Part shown: positions 47,022 to 58,249 of the stretch, piece by piece | Layout of the letters: each line of letters starts with the position of its first letter | Position numbering within the stretch: the first letter of the stretch is position 1 | Origin: Echiichthys vipera | Lineage: Eukaryota > Chordata > Actinopteri > Perciformes > Trachinidae | Reading direction: 5' to 3' | Length of the DNA: 64,000 nucleotides | Assembly (NCBI GenBank): GCA_963691815.1 | Contig: OY829655.1 | Span: forward strand, 30,368,771 to 30,432,770 | The notes under the pieces: model-generated | Database searches by the model: none | The model's input: the letters and a program-made list of their open reading frames with translations, nothing else | Told to the model about the DNA's origin: nothing | Program-made: the position numbers and the translations under genes

Positions 47022-47210
47022 ACACCTAAGGGTTCAGGCCTCCAGAGTTTGATCAAGTTCTTCACTTGATAACAGTTGTAACGGGACGCGTTAATGAGAT
47101 CCATGGAGGGTGAAGAGATGTCATAAAATATTTCATCTGACTCAAACAGTTCACTTTCTAATCTCTGAAGATGAACACATCAAGTGAGGCTTAAGGTCAG
47201 GTATCTGTAT
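47022..47210 (+). promoter_or_regulatory. Conserved OR 5' module, upstream of 47,346 gene
   Basis: TTAATGAGATCCATGGAGG at 47,091-47,109, 255 bp before the ATG, in a block nearly identical to 41,278-41,467, including the probable leader donor. Confidence 0.55.
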
Positions 47211-47345
47211 ATGACGAGAAAATCAAATACATGTTCTATGTTAATGCATCTTGACACTGATACTTATTATCACACTTTATTAATCAATGCTTGTTAGACA
47301 GTCTACCTGTCTTATTAATTAATAGTTTAATTTGTGACACTTTTC

Positions 47346-48263
47346 ATGGATGATGAATTAAACACAACATATATAACTCTTGGTGGGTATGTGGAGATGG
47401 GCAGATACAGGTATTTTTATTTTTTTATTATGTTTACAGTATATATTCTAGCGATCTGCTTTAATGTGACCATTGTGTACCTTATTTGGATACACAAGAA
47501 CCTCCATGAGCCTATGTACATTTTTATTGCAGCCTTACTTATGAACTCTATTGTTTACAACACTGCTATGTATCCAAATTTGTTAATCAACTTTTTATCT
47601 GAAAAACAGATCATATCATATTCAGCCTGTCTCTTTCAATTATTTGTATTTTACTCCTTAAGTGCTGCAGATTTCTTCCTGTTGTCAGCCATGGCCTATG
47701 ACAGGTTTGTGTCTATATGCAAACCTCTGCAATATCCAACCATCATGAGAAAAACTACTGTGAGTATTATCCTGGTTTTTGCTTGGCTTGTGCCGGCTTG
47801 TGAGATGGCAGTCCCTGTAATACTGAGTAGTAAGGGAAAACTCTGTCATTTAACTTTAAATGCAATTTTTTGTAACAATTCAGTTTACAGTCTCCTCTGT
47901 GTGAGTTCCAGGGCACGGGCTATATTTGATATGTTTGCTTTGGTAAGCATGGCCATTTTTCCAATGCTCTTTATATTTTTTACATACACCAGGATACTTT
48001 TAATAACCTATCGAAGTAGTAGAGAAGTCAGGTCAAAAGCTGCACAGACCTGTTTACCCCACCTGATAGTTTTGATCATCTTTTCCTGTTTGTGTGCATA
48101 TGATGCCATCATAATCCAACTCGGATCTGATTTACATTTCATAATGACTTTACAAGCATTTTTGTATTATCCTCTGTTCAACCCAATTATATACGGACTG
48201 AAAATGAAAGAAATCTCTAAACATCTGAAGAAATTGTTTCGTAAAAGTAATCTACGGTATTAA
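47346..48263 (+). CDS. Olfactory receptor, plus-strand cluster gene B
   Basis: Intact 305-aa OR from the ATG at 47,346 (MDDELNTTY). N-terminal half nearly identical to gene A; MAYDRFVSIC, KAAQTCLPH and LFNPIIYGL present. It differs in TM4-loop 2-TM5 (EMAVPVILSSKGKLCHLT, SLLCVSSRARAIFD) and has its own C-terminus (HLKKLFRKSNLRY, two residues longer after the last helix). Same leader arrangement upstream. Confidence 0.95.
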   Translation: MDDELNTTYITLGGYVEMGRYRYFYFFIMFTVYILAICFNVTIVYLIWIHKNLHEPMYIFIAALLMNSIVYNTAMYPNLLINFLSEKQIISYSACLFQLFVFYSLSAADFFLLSAMAYDRFVSICKPLQYPTIMRKTTVSIILVFAWLVPACEMAVPVILSSKGKLCHLTLNAIFCNNSVYSLLCVSSRARAIFDMFALVSMAIFPMLFIFFTYTRILLITYRSSREVRSKAAQTCLPHLIVLIIFSCLCAYDAIIIQLGSDLHFIMTLQAFLYYPLFNPIIYGLKMKEISKHLKKLFRKSNLRY

Positions 48264-50555
48264 AAGGGACGTTTCACTAATAGTGATGTTAGAGAAGCTA
48301 ATGTGCAGTCATTCCTTCTTTAATATTAACGCAGAGATGTGTATGCTTGGATCTTGGAAGGTATTCGCCCACATAAACACTATGCCACTTTGCACGTATA
48401 TATTGTAATTTGTATCCTGCGAAAATCATTTTAATTTGTTTTTTTATTCTGTTTTTAGGAACCTTATTTTATGTTTATTGTCCAAGTTTGTTTTGCACTG
48501 GAGGTTGTATGCCACATGTTTGACAATTTTCTGTTATGTCAGGCAATAAAGTTTTCCGATTCTGAATCTATTAAATGCAAGGATTTGTTTTAATGCTTTC
48601 ATGCATCTTTACTATTTGAACTAGTAAAGACTTTCTTCAGTTTGAACAATATAATGACTGCTCAATATGCTGCGGTAATGTAAAACAATTTCTCTGTTAA
48701 TGTAAACTACATTTCTCCCATTTGTGTGACAAGTTGTTAATACAGTTTAATATAACAAATAGGGATTAACAGAGGTGCATTGTCTACAGGGGCCAATGTG
48801 GAAAATCCACACAGCAAGCAAAGGAAAACCAATAAATCAGCAACAACAACAAATTAGAGAACAGGTCCAAGGTATAAGGACAATTCCATTAATAGAGATA
48901 AAATATTAATAGAATTGAGGTAATGGGCAGCATATTTCACCTCCACCAGAAAGGCCATGGGTCTAGTTGGCCTTATTTACTGACCTTTATTCTTTAACTT
49001 CTGAGCATCATAGAGTCAAAATAAAAATACAATAAAATATGAGTATACCTCTCTACAAATGAGCCGCAAAGGAGGAAAACTGCCTGTGAGCATGTGGCAG
49101 TCCCATGTAGACTTTCAAATTTACAGAGATTACAGGGTCTGCGGATAGTCCAGCCTTTATGAGAAATAGTCTTTGGGGTTAGTAATAAGCCCTGGTTGAA
49201 AAAGTTTAATGAATAAACCGATGCTTGGATTGCATGAAGAGACTGAAAATCTTGACTGATTTTCCGGCGTCCAAAGAAAGAGGCGTATACTTTGTGTTTT
49301 ACTATGTATTAGGCCATCTAACCCTGGACTGAACATAAAGTTGGGTGGCTGACATTTTGTAAGTAACTTGACAAGCAAACTTTGCTACGTGCAACAGGCG
49401 ACGTGTCATACGTTCTAAACCATGCTGCTGGCGATGTGACGAGCTGAATCGCAGGTGACAACGTCAGTTGGTTTGAGTCCAGACGAGGCTGGTCAATTCA
49501 CACTGCTACAACTTTCTCCTGCGACGTCCTAAAACAGTTTTTCTTGCGTTGCGTATCATTGGTCTGAACTGGGCTTAAGAAGACAATTCATTCATTCAAT
49601 CATCCTCAATGTACACCTTAAATATTTCTTCTCAAAGATTGTTTCTGTCAAGTTAGGTAGTTTTTAGTGTAGCATCATGTTTGCCCAAGTGTTAATTTTT
49701 CTGATACACTGTTTGGTGTTAATCAGTTATTTGATGCCATAAAAACAGGGTGAAACGTCATGATGACAGCTGACTTACTTTGACAGAATGAGTTACGATT
49801 GGTCAGGTAGGTGTATGGGCGGGACTTCAATGACGTGGCTACACCACCGGATCCCTACAGTGCAGACTCTGGTTGCATGGTGGCACCCATATCTAGGATA
49901 TTTTGGCTTCACTTTTTTATAGTGGAAGGAAGTGGAGATGTGTCATTTTCAATCTGTTACTCAAAGTTAACCTGGCTCACTGGATGTACAGCAGCATCTA
50001 TGAAACAAACAAGCCAGAGCCGAGCAGAGAGTCTTTCCCCCTCCCAGAATGATAAACTGATGATCAGATGAACTCGCAATGCGAGACTATTCAAACTAAA
50101 CTTACTTGATTGCATTTCATATTCACAACAGTAACTGAAGCAACATGCCCCCCATCAATGCAGCCCATTTGGTTGTTTAAGTGCAGGATAAGCAAAATTC
50201 CTAGTCTTTAAGCTTTAATTGCCATTTCCTACCTCTACACCAAAAGCCCTCATACGTTTTCACCAGACTTCCTCGATTCTCTGCTCACTCGCTCTCACCT
50301 CCCTTATCAGTTACTCACTACTACTAACAGGCCAGATCCTTTGTTTCTTTGCCAGTCTAGTCTTAGTTGCCAAATACAGTATATTTAGAGAGGCGAGAAA
50401 ACAGCTGCTGCTGTTAGTAGAGGCATAACAGTGACAGTACCCGAGGCAGCTGCAAGGGTCTGGCGGCAGTGTGTTTCCTCCTCTGTAGTTCACTTCTCCC
50501 GGTTCCCAAACTACAGTCTGCTGCTCAAGGCAGAGTTCAGCTTGACTGACACTGC
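48264..50555. other. Spacer 3' of OR gene B
   Basis: Holds a LINE-like 3' end at 48,430-48,570 (AATAAAGTTTTCCGATTCTG) and OR-linked flank at 49,150-49,240. The rest (49,250-50,555) has no recognised gene; open frames there are short and unsupported. Confidence 0.55.
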
Positions 50556-50559
50556 CTTT

Positions 50560-51080
50560 AAGGGCGCACTTACACTGTCCATCTGTACTGTGCCCCAGGA
50601 CGTTTCACGGCTAAAATCTAGTTCGTTTGACCAGTGTGAGTGCAACCGCAGTACGCTTGCCGTCCACGGCCCGTTTAGGAGAGGTGGGCTTTTGTAAAGC
50701 ACGTTTGCACACGTACGAGCACGAGCATGCACACGTGTACGAGCACGAGGCCTACGGCGGTTCTGAGGTCATTTCCTGTGCGCCTGTTGGGACGTAGAAA
50801 AAGGAAGGAGGGGCCATGCACGGACATTTAAAACAATGGCGGTGAAAGGTTCACGTTGGTGTGATGCGGAGGTGGAGTGTTTACTGCAGATTTGGTCGAT
50901 GAAAATATTCAAAAACAGTCGACAAGACGCACAAAAACTCTGAGGTCTACGGAAAGATCTGGAAACAAAGCCACGCATCGCCATGACGTCATCAATGCGT
51001 GTGACGTGTTACGTCATGATGACGTATAGGCAGCAAGAAGCATTCGCAGAGGCCCAGGTAGTGTGAGTACAAACGGGCCG
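50560..51080 (+). mobile_element. Degenerate PIF/Harbinger-like element with SANT/trihelix fragment
   Basis: At 50,836-50,943 an ATG-led frame reads KGSRWCDAEVECLLQIWSMK, typical of the Myb/SANT-like (trihelix) protein of Harbinger elements, and stops after 35 codons. A frame shift then gives EVYGKIWKQ, so the domain is broken. The right end (from 50,997) is repeated at 1-83, and the left end is related to 43,616-43,790. Superfamily call is inference. Confidence 0.55.
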
Positions 51081-51239
51081 CGGGGGGAGAGGGAGAGGGA
51101 GAGGGGGACAAGTACCTGCCTGTGATAGGGAAGGTTTTTTTCCTTATAATGTACTTAAGCAAAAGTTTAAATGAATATAAAAACTCAAGTGAAGTATAGA
51201 TACTCCTAAAATCAACGTATGTACTAACTTGAAAGTTTA

Positions 51240-51420
51240 ACACCTTTGGGTTCAGGCCTCCAGAGTTTGATGAAGTTATTCGCTCTAAGTGGAAGCGTTA
51301 ATGAGATCCATGGAGGATGAAGAAATGTCATAAAACATTTCATCTGACTCAAACAGTTCACTTTCCGATCTCCGAAGATGAACACACATCAAGTGAATTT
51401 TGAGAGCAGGTATGTGTAGA
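51240..51420 (+). promoter_or_regulatory. Conserved OR 5' module, upstream of 51,496 gene
   Basis: TTAATGAGATCCATGGAGG at 51,298-51,316, 198 bp before the ATG, with GGGTTCAGGCCTCCAGAGTT in front. The block starts right behind the microsatellite-like tail after the Harbinger-like element. The spacer to the ATG is about 57 bp shorter than in genes A and B. Confidence 0.55.
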
Positions 51421-51495
51421 TGAACGAGAAAATCAAATACATGTTCTAAGTTTATGCAATCTGTACACTAAAACCTAATTTCTGTGAGATTCCTC

Positions 51496-52410
51496 ATGGA
51501 TGATGAATCAAATGCAACATATATAACTCTTGGTGGGTATGTGGAGATGGGCAGATACAGGTATTTTTATTTTTTTATTATGTTTACAGTATATATTCTT
51601 ACCATCTGCTTTAATGTGACCATTGTGTACCTTATTTGGATGCACAAGAACCTCCATGAGCCTATGTACATTTTTATTGCAGCTTTGCTAATGAACTCTA
51701 TTGTTTACAACACTGGTATGTACCCAAAGTTGTTAATTAACTTTTTATCTGAAAAACAGATCATATCATATTCAGCCTGTCTCTTTCAATATTTTGTATA
51801 TTACTCCTTAAGTGCTTCAGATTTCTTCCTGTTGTCAGCAATGGCCTATGACAGGTTTGTGTCTATATGCAAACCTCTGCAATATCCAACCATCATGAGA
51901 AGAACTACTGTGAGTAGTATCCTGGTTTTAGCTTGGCTTGTGCCGGCTTGTGAGATGGTAGTCTCAATCGTACTTTTCACTAACACAAAACTCTGCTATT
52001 CAAGTTTAAATGCTGTCTTTTGTAACAATTCAATTTACAATCTCTTCTGTGTGAGTTCAAAAGCACTTTCTATATTCGATGCATTTGCTTTGCTAAACAT
52101 GGCACTGTTCCCTTTCCTCTTCATACTTTTTACGTACACCAGAATACTTATAATATCCTCTAAAAGTGGTAAAAATGTCAGGAAAAAAGCGGCACAGACC
52201 TGTTTACCCCACCTGATAGTTTTAACATGCTTTTCCTGTTTGTGTGCATATGATGTCATTATAGTTCAACTCGGCTCGGATTTACGTTCTATAATGACTT
52301 TACAAGCATTCTTTTATTATCCTCTTTTCAATCCAATTATATACGGACTGAAAATGAAAGAAATCTCTAAACACCTGAAGAGGTTGTTATGTCCAGCCAA
52401 AATCTTTTGA
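51496..52410 (+). CDS. Olfactory receptor, plus-strand cluster gene C
   Basis: Intact 304-aa OR from the ATG at 51,496 (MDDESNATY, sequon NAT). Motifs as in gene A (HEPMYIFI, MAYDRFVSIC, KAAQTCLPH, LFNPIIYGL). Distinct from A/B and shared with D: Gly-Met-Tyr-Pro-Lys after TM2, the third loop IISSKSGKNVRKKAAQT, TM6 LTCFSCLCAYDVII and the tail LLCPAKIF. Loop 2 is copy-specific (SIVLFTNTKLCYSS). Confidence 0.95.
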   Translation: MDDESNATYITLGGYVEMGRYRYFYFFIMFTVYILTICFNVTIVYLIWMHKNLHEPMYIFIAALLMNSIVYNTGMYPKLLINFLSEKQIISYSACLFQYFVYYSLSASDFFLLSAMAYDRFVSICKPLQYPTIMRRTTVSSILVLAWLVPACEMVVSIVLFTNTKLCYSSLNAVFCNNSIYNLFCVSSKALSIFDAFALLNMALFPFLFILFTYTRILIISSKSGKNVRKKAAQTCLPHLIVLTCFSCLCAYDVIIVQLGSDLRSIMTLQAFFYYPLFNPIIYGLKMKEISKHLKRLLCPAKIF

Positions 52411-52983
52411 TGTATTAACACTGATGACTTACATATAATCAAGTTTACAACTTGAATTGAGACTTTTAACTGTTTTTTACTTCTACTCTCATGAATTTAA
52501 TTTGATAACTTGAATCTTGTTTACAAGTAATGGCATTCATTTCATACCATTGCCTTGAGTGTACTGATGAAGTTAGATATTTATATTTTTAGAAATATAA
52601 ATTGTATTAATGCAGATGGATAATGTGTTAAGGATACACTTGAAGTGTGTACATGCCTGTTCCATAAACATGTCTGTTTGAACCAGGAAAGAAAGATTGT
52701 GTTTACATGATGGTATAAATGTGTGGTGGTGGTCAATGGTCTAGAATCTGTCCTTTTTCAGAAGTAGCCTTTTGACATGCCTTAAATGGTAGGTGGTTTT
52801 GCAACAAAACATTTTTTTAAATGTAAGATGAGAAACCTAAAAAATAAATGATTCATTAATTAAACATAATATTTCTGTAGTTTTTTCAGTATTATGCATG
52901 CATAGTCATATTTTACTGGCTCTTCTGCAACTGCAGGACACCAATTGTGGGATACATCAAAACCTGACTGACACTTCAGGTCA
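52411..52983. other. Spacer 3' of OR gene C
   Basis: AT-rich, no recognised feature. Confidence 0.5.
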
Positions 52984-52991
52984 ATGTAGAC

Positions 52992-53203
52992 CAGAGCTGC
53001 CCAACCCTGCTCCTGGGGGCCACTGTCCTGCATGTTTTAGGTTTCTCTCTGCTCCCACACACTTGAGTCTAATGATGTGCTCGTTATCAAGCAGCTGAAG
53101 TGTGTCGCAGGTTTGAACATCGTTAGACTCAAGTGTGTTCGAGCAGGAGAAACCTAAAACCTGCAGGACAGCAGCCCTCCAGGAGCAGGGTTGGGCAGCC
53201 CTG
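52992..53203. mobile_element. hAT-type MITE with perfect 8-bp target duplication
   Basis: A 212-bp element whose ends are long inverted repeats (CAGAGCTGCCCAACCCTGCT and AGCAGGGTTGGGCAGCCCTG), continuing inward through TTTTAGGTTTCTC and GAGTCTAATGATG on the two arms. It is flanked by ATGTAGAC at 52,984-52,991 and 53,204-53,211. An 8-bp target site and CAG...CTG ends fit the hAT superfamily. Confidence 0.9.
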
Positions 53204-53211
53204 ATGTAGAC

Positions 53212-54105
53212 TGAAGACGTGTCAGTCATGGACATCCTACCTGTCCAAGTTTTCCCACAGTAGTGTGACCATTTAGTTTGTTAGTCGTATAACTAACAGG
53301 AATATGCAGAGGTGTGTTTTCAGAGGCCAATGTGGGAAAGCTTCACTGCAAGCAAATAGAAACTCAGAACTGAGCAACAATGATTAATAAGAGCACAGGT
53401 CCAGGCATAAGAACAACCTCTAGAGACAAGAAACCTAAAGCCCGGGTCGCGGTGCGGAAGGACATCGTGAGTGCGCCCAGCCTTAATCAAAACTGATTAA
53501 AGTCAGGCCACTGGAGCTGAAATGTTTCCTGGCTGCTGAGTACACACACTATACACTGCTTTTTCCCAAATTAGCCGCTTCCGGCAATGTTAACTAACGT
53601 AACACAGGTCCCAGGGCTAAATTATTAAAGGCTGTGTTACTGATAAGCTTGGATGCTACCAGATCATTTATCTGTACTTTTTTAACATTTTGGTGTCTTT
53701 AATTATCACGCTGCAGCATCTCCTCTGTCTGTGTCGGCACTGAGCTGCTCCAACTACACTTGTTGCTGTCAGTGCAATAAAACCTTTGGGGTAAAAAGCC
53801 AATACGTTATCAATACACATGAATAACAGGCTTAACGGTCTTTCCAGAGGGTAAGCGACACTTCACCTGCATACCCGCTGATTCGTGGGTTCTCAGTGCT
53901 CTTCAATTTTTAATAAAGATAAAGGACCGAGCCAATAAGAAGTATTGATAAGAGTAGTAGTATTGATAAAATCTTATCTATACAACGCATGTGTTTATGA
54001 TTCAATTGTTGACTAGAGCTAAACATTATTCATAGACTCAGACCCTAAATTAAAATGCTTTCAAAGTGCACCAGATTTGATGAATTTAACTTTATAAAAT
54101 GTTCT
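53212..54105. other. Spacer without recognised gene
   Basis: No coding exon or OR fragment seen. Confidence 0.5.
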
Positions 54106-54109
54106 AATG

Positions 54110-54960
54110 GAGTAGCATGACCCCGGACACCACTGCAAGGTTTGAGCCCCCCCCCCCACAGTTTCACAAATTCCTGTGGGAAACACTGCCTGATGGCCTC
54201 CTTGGCAAAGGTCTAAAGGTGTGTGTACATCAACTTGCAGATGTTTTCACAGACATCTTAAACCTATCACTGCTCCAGTCTGTATTCTCCACATGGTCCA
54301 AGGAGATCACCCTTGTCCCTGTCCCAAAAAAATACCAAAGCCATGTGCCTGATTGACTCAATAACAGAATAAATAATAAAGATGGCCACGGAGACTTGGG
54401 AGCATTACCTCAATTATCACAAAGTGCTTTGGGTGGCAAGTCAAAATCTTCCTCACCTCCTCCTTTCCTGACTCACTGGATTTGGGAAGCAAACAAATAG
54501 ATCTATGGATGACGCCATCACCATAGCCCTCCACACTGCCATCTCCCACATGGATCAGCTCAACGCGTATGTGGGAATGTTTCATAGACTATAGTTCAGC
54601 ATCAAATACCATTGTTCCCTCCAAGCTCAGAGACCTAGGACTCAACACCCTCTTGCATCCTAAGCTTCCTGACAGGCAGACCTTAGGTAGTGCAGAGAGG
54701 CAAATCCTCACCCAGAATACACACCCGAGCACCTGAGGGCTACATACTGAGCCCTCTCCTATACTCCCTGTTTATGTACGATTGTGTGACCACACACAGC
54801 ACCAACATCATCATTAAGTTTGCTGACAACACAACCGCCATTGGCCTGAACAGTGACGACCACAAGATGGCGTACCGAGAGGTCAGATCCCAGCAAACCA
54901 ACCTCCATCTCAATATTAACAAAACTAAGAAGCTGATTGTGGACTAAAGACAGTAACAAG
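54110..54960 (+). mobile_element. L2-type LINE reverse-transcriptase fragment, decayed
   Basis: Readable pieces in shifting frames: GKGLKVCVHQLADVFTDILN with SLLQSVFSTWSKEITLVPVP at 54,190-54,340, and INIIIKFADNTTAIG-like sequence at 54,800-54,850 where an active element would have FADDTT, then NLHLNINKTKKLIVD. Stops and frame shifts show it is dead. Confidence 0.8.
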
Positions 54961-55204
54961 GAAAACGAGATGCCCCAAAAAATTGCTTCTCTACATCTGC
55001 TGTGCATATGATGATAAAGAACTTGAAAACAGCAGTATGTTGTATAACATATGTATGTAGGACTTCAAACTGTGGTTAGTGCACATGCAGGTAAATGATT
55101 AAGGCCTCGCACCAATCCTGCAACAGCTCTAAATGCAAGGGGGTGAAATTGTTGTGTAAGAGGGCACAAACAAATGTTAATAGAACAAACACCCATGTTA
55201 AGAA

Positions 55205-55375
55205 AGTTTTACACCTATGGGTTCAGGCCTCCAGAGTTTGATGATGTTGTTCACTTGAAGACTTAATGAGATCCATGGAGGATGTAATAAAATATTTCAT
55301 CTGCCTCAAACAGTTCACTTTCTGATCTCTGAAGATGAACACATCAAGTGCAGTTTAAGGTCAGGTATCTGTAAA
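55205..55375 (+). promoter_or_regulatory. Conserved OR 5' module, upstream of 55,537 gene
   Basis: TTAATGAGATCCATGGAGG at 55,263-55,281, 274 bp before the ATG; same flanking CTGATCTCTGAAGATGAACA and probable donor as in the other modules. Confidence 0.55.
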
Positions 55376-55536
55376 TGAGTGACAGAACCAATCAACGGGG
55401 CATTTGTGGGCAATCAATACATGTTCTTTGTTAATGCTATCTTTACAGTAAGACATCTTTTCTCAGGTTATTTAATTTATGGTTGTTAGACAGTCTGCCT
55501 GTCAGATTTACTGATTAATGGTTTGTGACATTCTTC

Positions 55537-56451
55537 ATGGATGATGAATTAAACACAACATATATAACTCTTGGTGGGTATGTGGAGATGGGCAGATACA
55601 GGTATTTTTATTTTTTTATTATGTTTACAGTATATATTCTTACCATCTGCTTTAATGTGACCATTGTGTGCCTTATTTGGATACACAAGAACCTCCATGA
55701 GCCTATGTACATTTTTATTGCAGCTTTGCTAATGAACTCTATTGTTTACAACACTGGTATGTACCCAAAGTTGTTAATTAACTTTTTATCTGAAAAACAG
55801 ATCATATCATATTCAGCCTGTCTCTTTCAATTTTTTTTATATTACACCTTAAGTGCTGCAGATTTCTTCCTGTTGTCAGCCATGGCCTATGACAGGTTTG
55901 TGTCTATATGCAAACCTCTGCAATATCCAACCATCATGAGAAGAACTACTGTGAGTAGTATCCTGGTTTTTGCTTGGCTTGTGCCGGCTTGTGAGATGGT
56001 AGTCTCAATAATAATGATTTCTCAGACCAAGCTCTGTAAATCAACTTTAAATGCATTTTTTTGTAACAATTCAATGTACAATCTGTTCTGTGTGAGTTCA
56101 AAAGCTGTTTATATATTCGATGCATTTGCTTTGCTAAACATGGCACTTTTCCCTTTGCTCTTCATACTTTTTACGTACACCAGAATACTTATAATATCCT
56201 CTAAAAGTGGTAGAAATGTCAGGAAAAAAGCTGCACAGACCTGTTTACCCCACCTGATAGTTTTAACATGCTTTTCCTGTTTGTGTGCATACGATGTCAT
56301 TATAATCCAGCTCCGATCTGATTTACATTTCATAATGACTTTACAAGCATTTTTGTACTATCCTCTCTTCAATCCAATTATATACGGACTGAAAATGAAA
56401 GAAATCTCTAAACATTTGAAGAGGTTGTTATGTCCAGCCAAAATCTTTTGA
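55537..56451 (+). CDS. Olfactory receptor, plus-strand cluster gene D
   Basis: Intact 304-aa OR from the ATG at 55,537 (MDDELNTTY). Closest to gene C from TM2 onward (KSGRNVRKKAAQTC, LLCPAKIF), but its first residues match A and B. MAYDRFVSIC, KAAQTCLPH and LFNPIIYGL are conserved. Loop 2 is its own (SIIMISQTKLCKST). Gly to Arg in IIIQLRSDL before TM7 is unusual for the group. Confidence 0.95.
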   Translation: MDDELNTTYITLGGYVEMGRYRYFYFFIMFTVYILTICFNVTIVCLIWIHKNLHEPMYIFIAALLMNSIVYNTGMYPKLLINFLSEKQIISYSACLFQFFLYYTLSAADFFLLSAMAYDRFVSICKPLQYPTIMRRTTVSSILVFAWLVPACEMVVSIIMISQTKLCKSTLNAFFCNNSMYNLFCVSSKAVYIFDAFALLNMALFPLLFILFTYTRILIISSKSGRNVRKKAAQTCLPHLIVLTCFSCLCAYDVIIIQLRSDLHFIMTLQAFLYYPLFNPIIYGLKMKEISKHLKRLLCPAKIF

Positions 56452-56562
56452 TGTATTAACACCGATTACTTCTACATCATCGAGTTATACAACTTGAATT
56501 TAGACGTTCCTCTGTATCTCACTTTACTGTCATGAATTCAATTTGAAAAACGATAGTTTTTT

Positions 56563-56969
56563 CATGTTATCGATCGATGGTCGATTAATTGAAAAGCGGT
56601 AATTCTTCTGAGAAGCTGAATTTCCTACTGAATAAATTAACTGAATAGACCTTTTTAATGGAATTCAATTACGAGGCAACAGCCTTGGTCCTTGTTAACT
56701 TCCTGTCAGCTGATGTTGTTCACATTCACTGCAACAGGAATCAAACTTGGACACATTTAGAATGTTTTTGTTTACAACTTTGAAAAGGTCTATATGTAAC
56801 ATAAATAACATGTTATCTTTCTTTATGATAAAGAAAAAGGCAAATCATTTTCCTTAATCACTCACTTGAGGACAGGGAATAACATTTTGGAAGCATATCA
56901 AACATATTCTGAATAGAAAATATCCAAATATTGCACAGGCTACTTAACATGAAAATAAATTAGGCATTC
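56563..56969. repeat. 415-bp repeat, partner of 38,558-38,975
   Basis: Same orientation and nearly the same sequence. It starts about 110 bp after the stop of OR gene D. Confidence 0.8.
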
Positions 56970-57029
56970 TAGCATCAATCTCATGCATTTTAAGAAAAAA
57001 ATTAACAAGTATGAATATATATATATATT

Positions 57030-57110
57030 AGAGCAGGGATATTCAATTAATTTGGACTTGAGGCCAGTTGACGAAAATAATCCAAAATGAGGGGCCGGAG
57101 AAATATTAGT
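57030..57110 (+). mobile_element. hAT-like terminal fragment
   Basis: CAGGGATATTCAATTAATTT followed by GGACTTGAGGCCAGTTG resembles the end of a common hAT-derived repeat. The other end was not found. Confidence 0.45.
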
Positions 57111-57289
57111 CACATTAATGGTTATTGTAAAACACTACAGCGACAATGAAGTGCATATATTGCCTCTATTTTATTAATATGAATAGTAGCAATAGGCCTC
57201 AAAGTGCAACAGCATAACAGCTGATCAAAACAAGTAGTGAAAGAAAGCAACAATCTTGTCAAAAAACAATCCATTAAATGAAATAACCT

Positions 57290-57490
57290 GTTAACCAGAG
57301 TTTTTCACTCAACTACTGTACTAAGGTACAAGTTTGAGGCTTTTGTCCTTTACTTAAATGTTTTCTTTTCATGCTACTTTAAACTTCTACTCCACGACAA
57401 ATCAAAGGAAATATTCTACTTTTTACTCCACTGCATTTATCTGATTATTTAGGTTACTAGTTACTTTACCAGGCTAACAGCACATACGAA
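57290..57490. repeat. Dispersed fish repeat (ACTCCACTGCATTTATCTGA)
   Basis: Matches the fragment at 11,790-11,860 and is longer here (CTACTTTTTACTCCACTGC, GTTACTAGTTACTTTACC). Non-coding. Confidence 0.5.
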
Positions 57491-57499
57491 ACATTAAAT

Positions 57500-58245
57500 T
57501 ATTCATCAAAAACTTTACTGACAAAAATAAACATAACGTAAATGCAGAGTATTTTTTTTACATTTCATTGGGAAAGTGGTGTAGGAGTTAGCATGATTCT
57601 TCTTCAAATGCCTTTTCAACTTATACTCTTTACACAGATATGGTTGCAGAGTAAACTCAGGCTTCACAGTGCGTTATAAACAAAAACTTCTCTGTCCATT
57701 CACTGGTGAATTGCCAGTTTTCTGTGTCAACCTTTCTTTTGTTCATAGTAGAAATAGCTATTACGGTGATTACGGATTTAACCAGACTGAAAAGATTAAG
57801 AAGAACAACAGAGCGGCGCTTGGCGAGCTGTAAATAATATAGTGCAATTTTCTTTACAAGGCTCCCATGACTCTGGGAGCTGTGTTGCTGAGGTCAATCA
57901 CTGCTGGTAGGGTTGCCCAGACTAAGAGGGTATCACAGACCTCATATGAATTAGCCATGAAGGAGCTGGATCAACTCCCCCTGAAAAGGGACACCGGGGC
58001 CCCGTCAAAGAGCCATATCTAGGAGTGTGGCTCACTGGCAAGCGCCTGGTGGCCTGGCCTTGACCCATGTGGATGAACTTACATGGACAGAGAAGAAGTA
58101 CAAAACGTTATTGAGTCTGCTAAGGTATAGATGAGTTGCCAAATGAAGTGCTGAAATCCCCATAAATGTTTGACTCTTTTTACGCTTTGCTAAAATGTGT
58201 AATGTTCATAGTATTTTGCCCTCTCTGGTTTAGATAAATTATATC
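57500..58245. other. Spacer with repeat remnants
   Basis: At 57,870-58,080 are pieces such as GCTGGTAGGGTTGCCCAGAC and CAAGCGCCTGGTGGCCTGGC, which look like decayed non-LTR element sequence preceding the RT fragment at 58,250. Nothing else recognised. Confidence 0.4.
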
Positions 58246-58249
58246 CCCT

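Noticed and set aside
53000..53235. Open frames within 52,898-53,235
   Set aside because: They lie over the palindromic hAT MITE.
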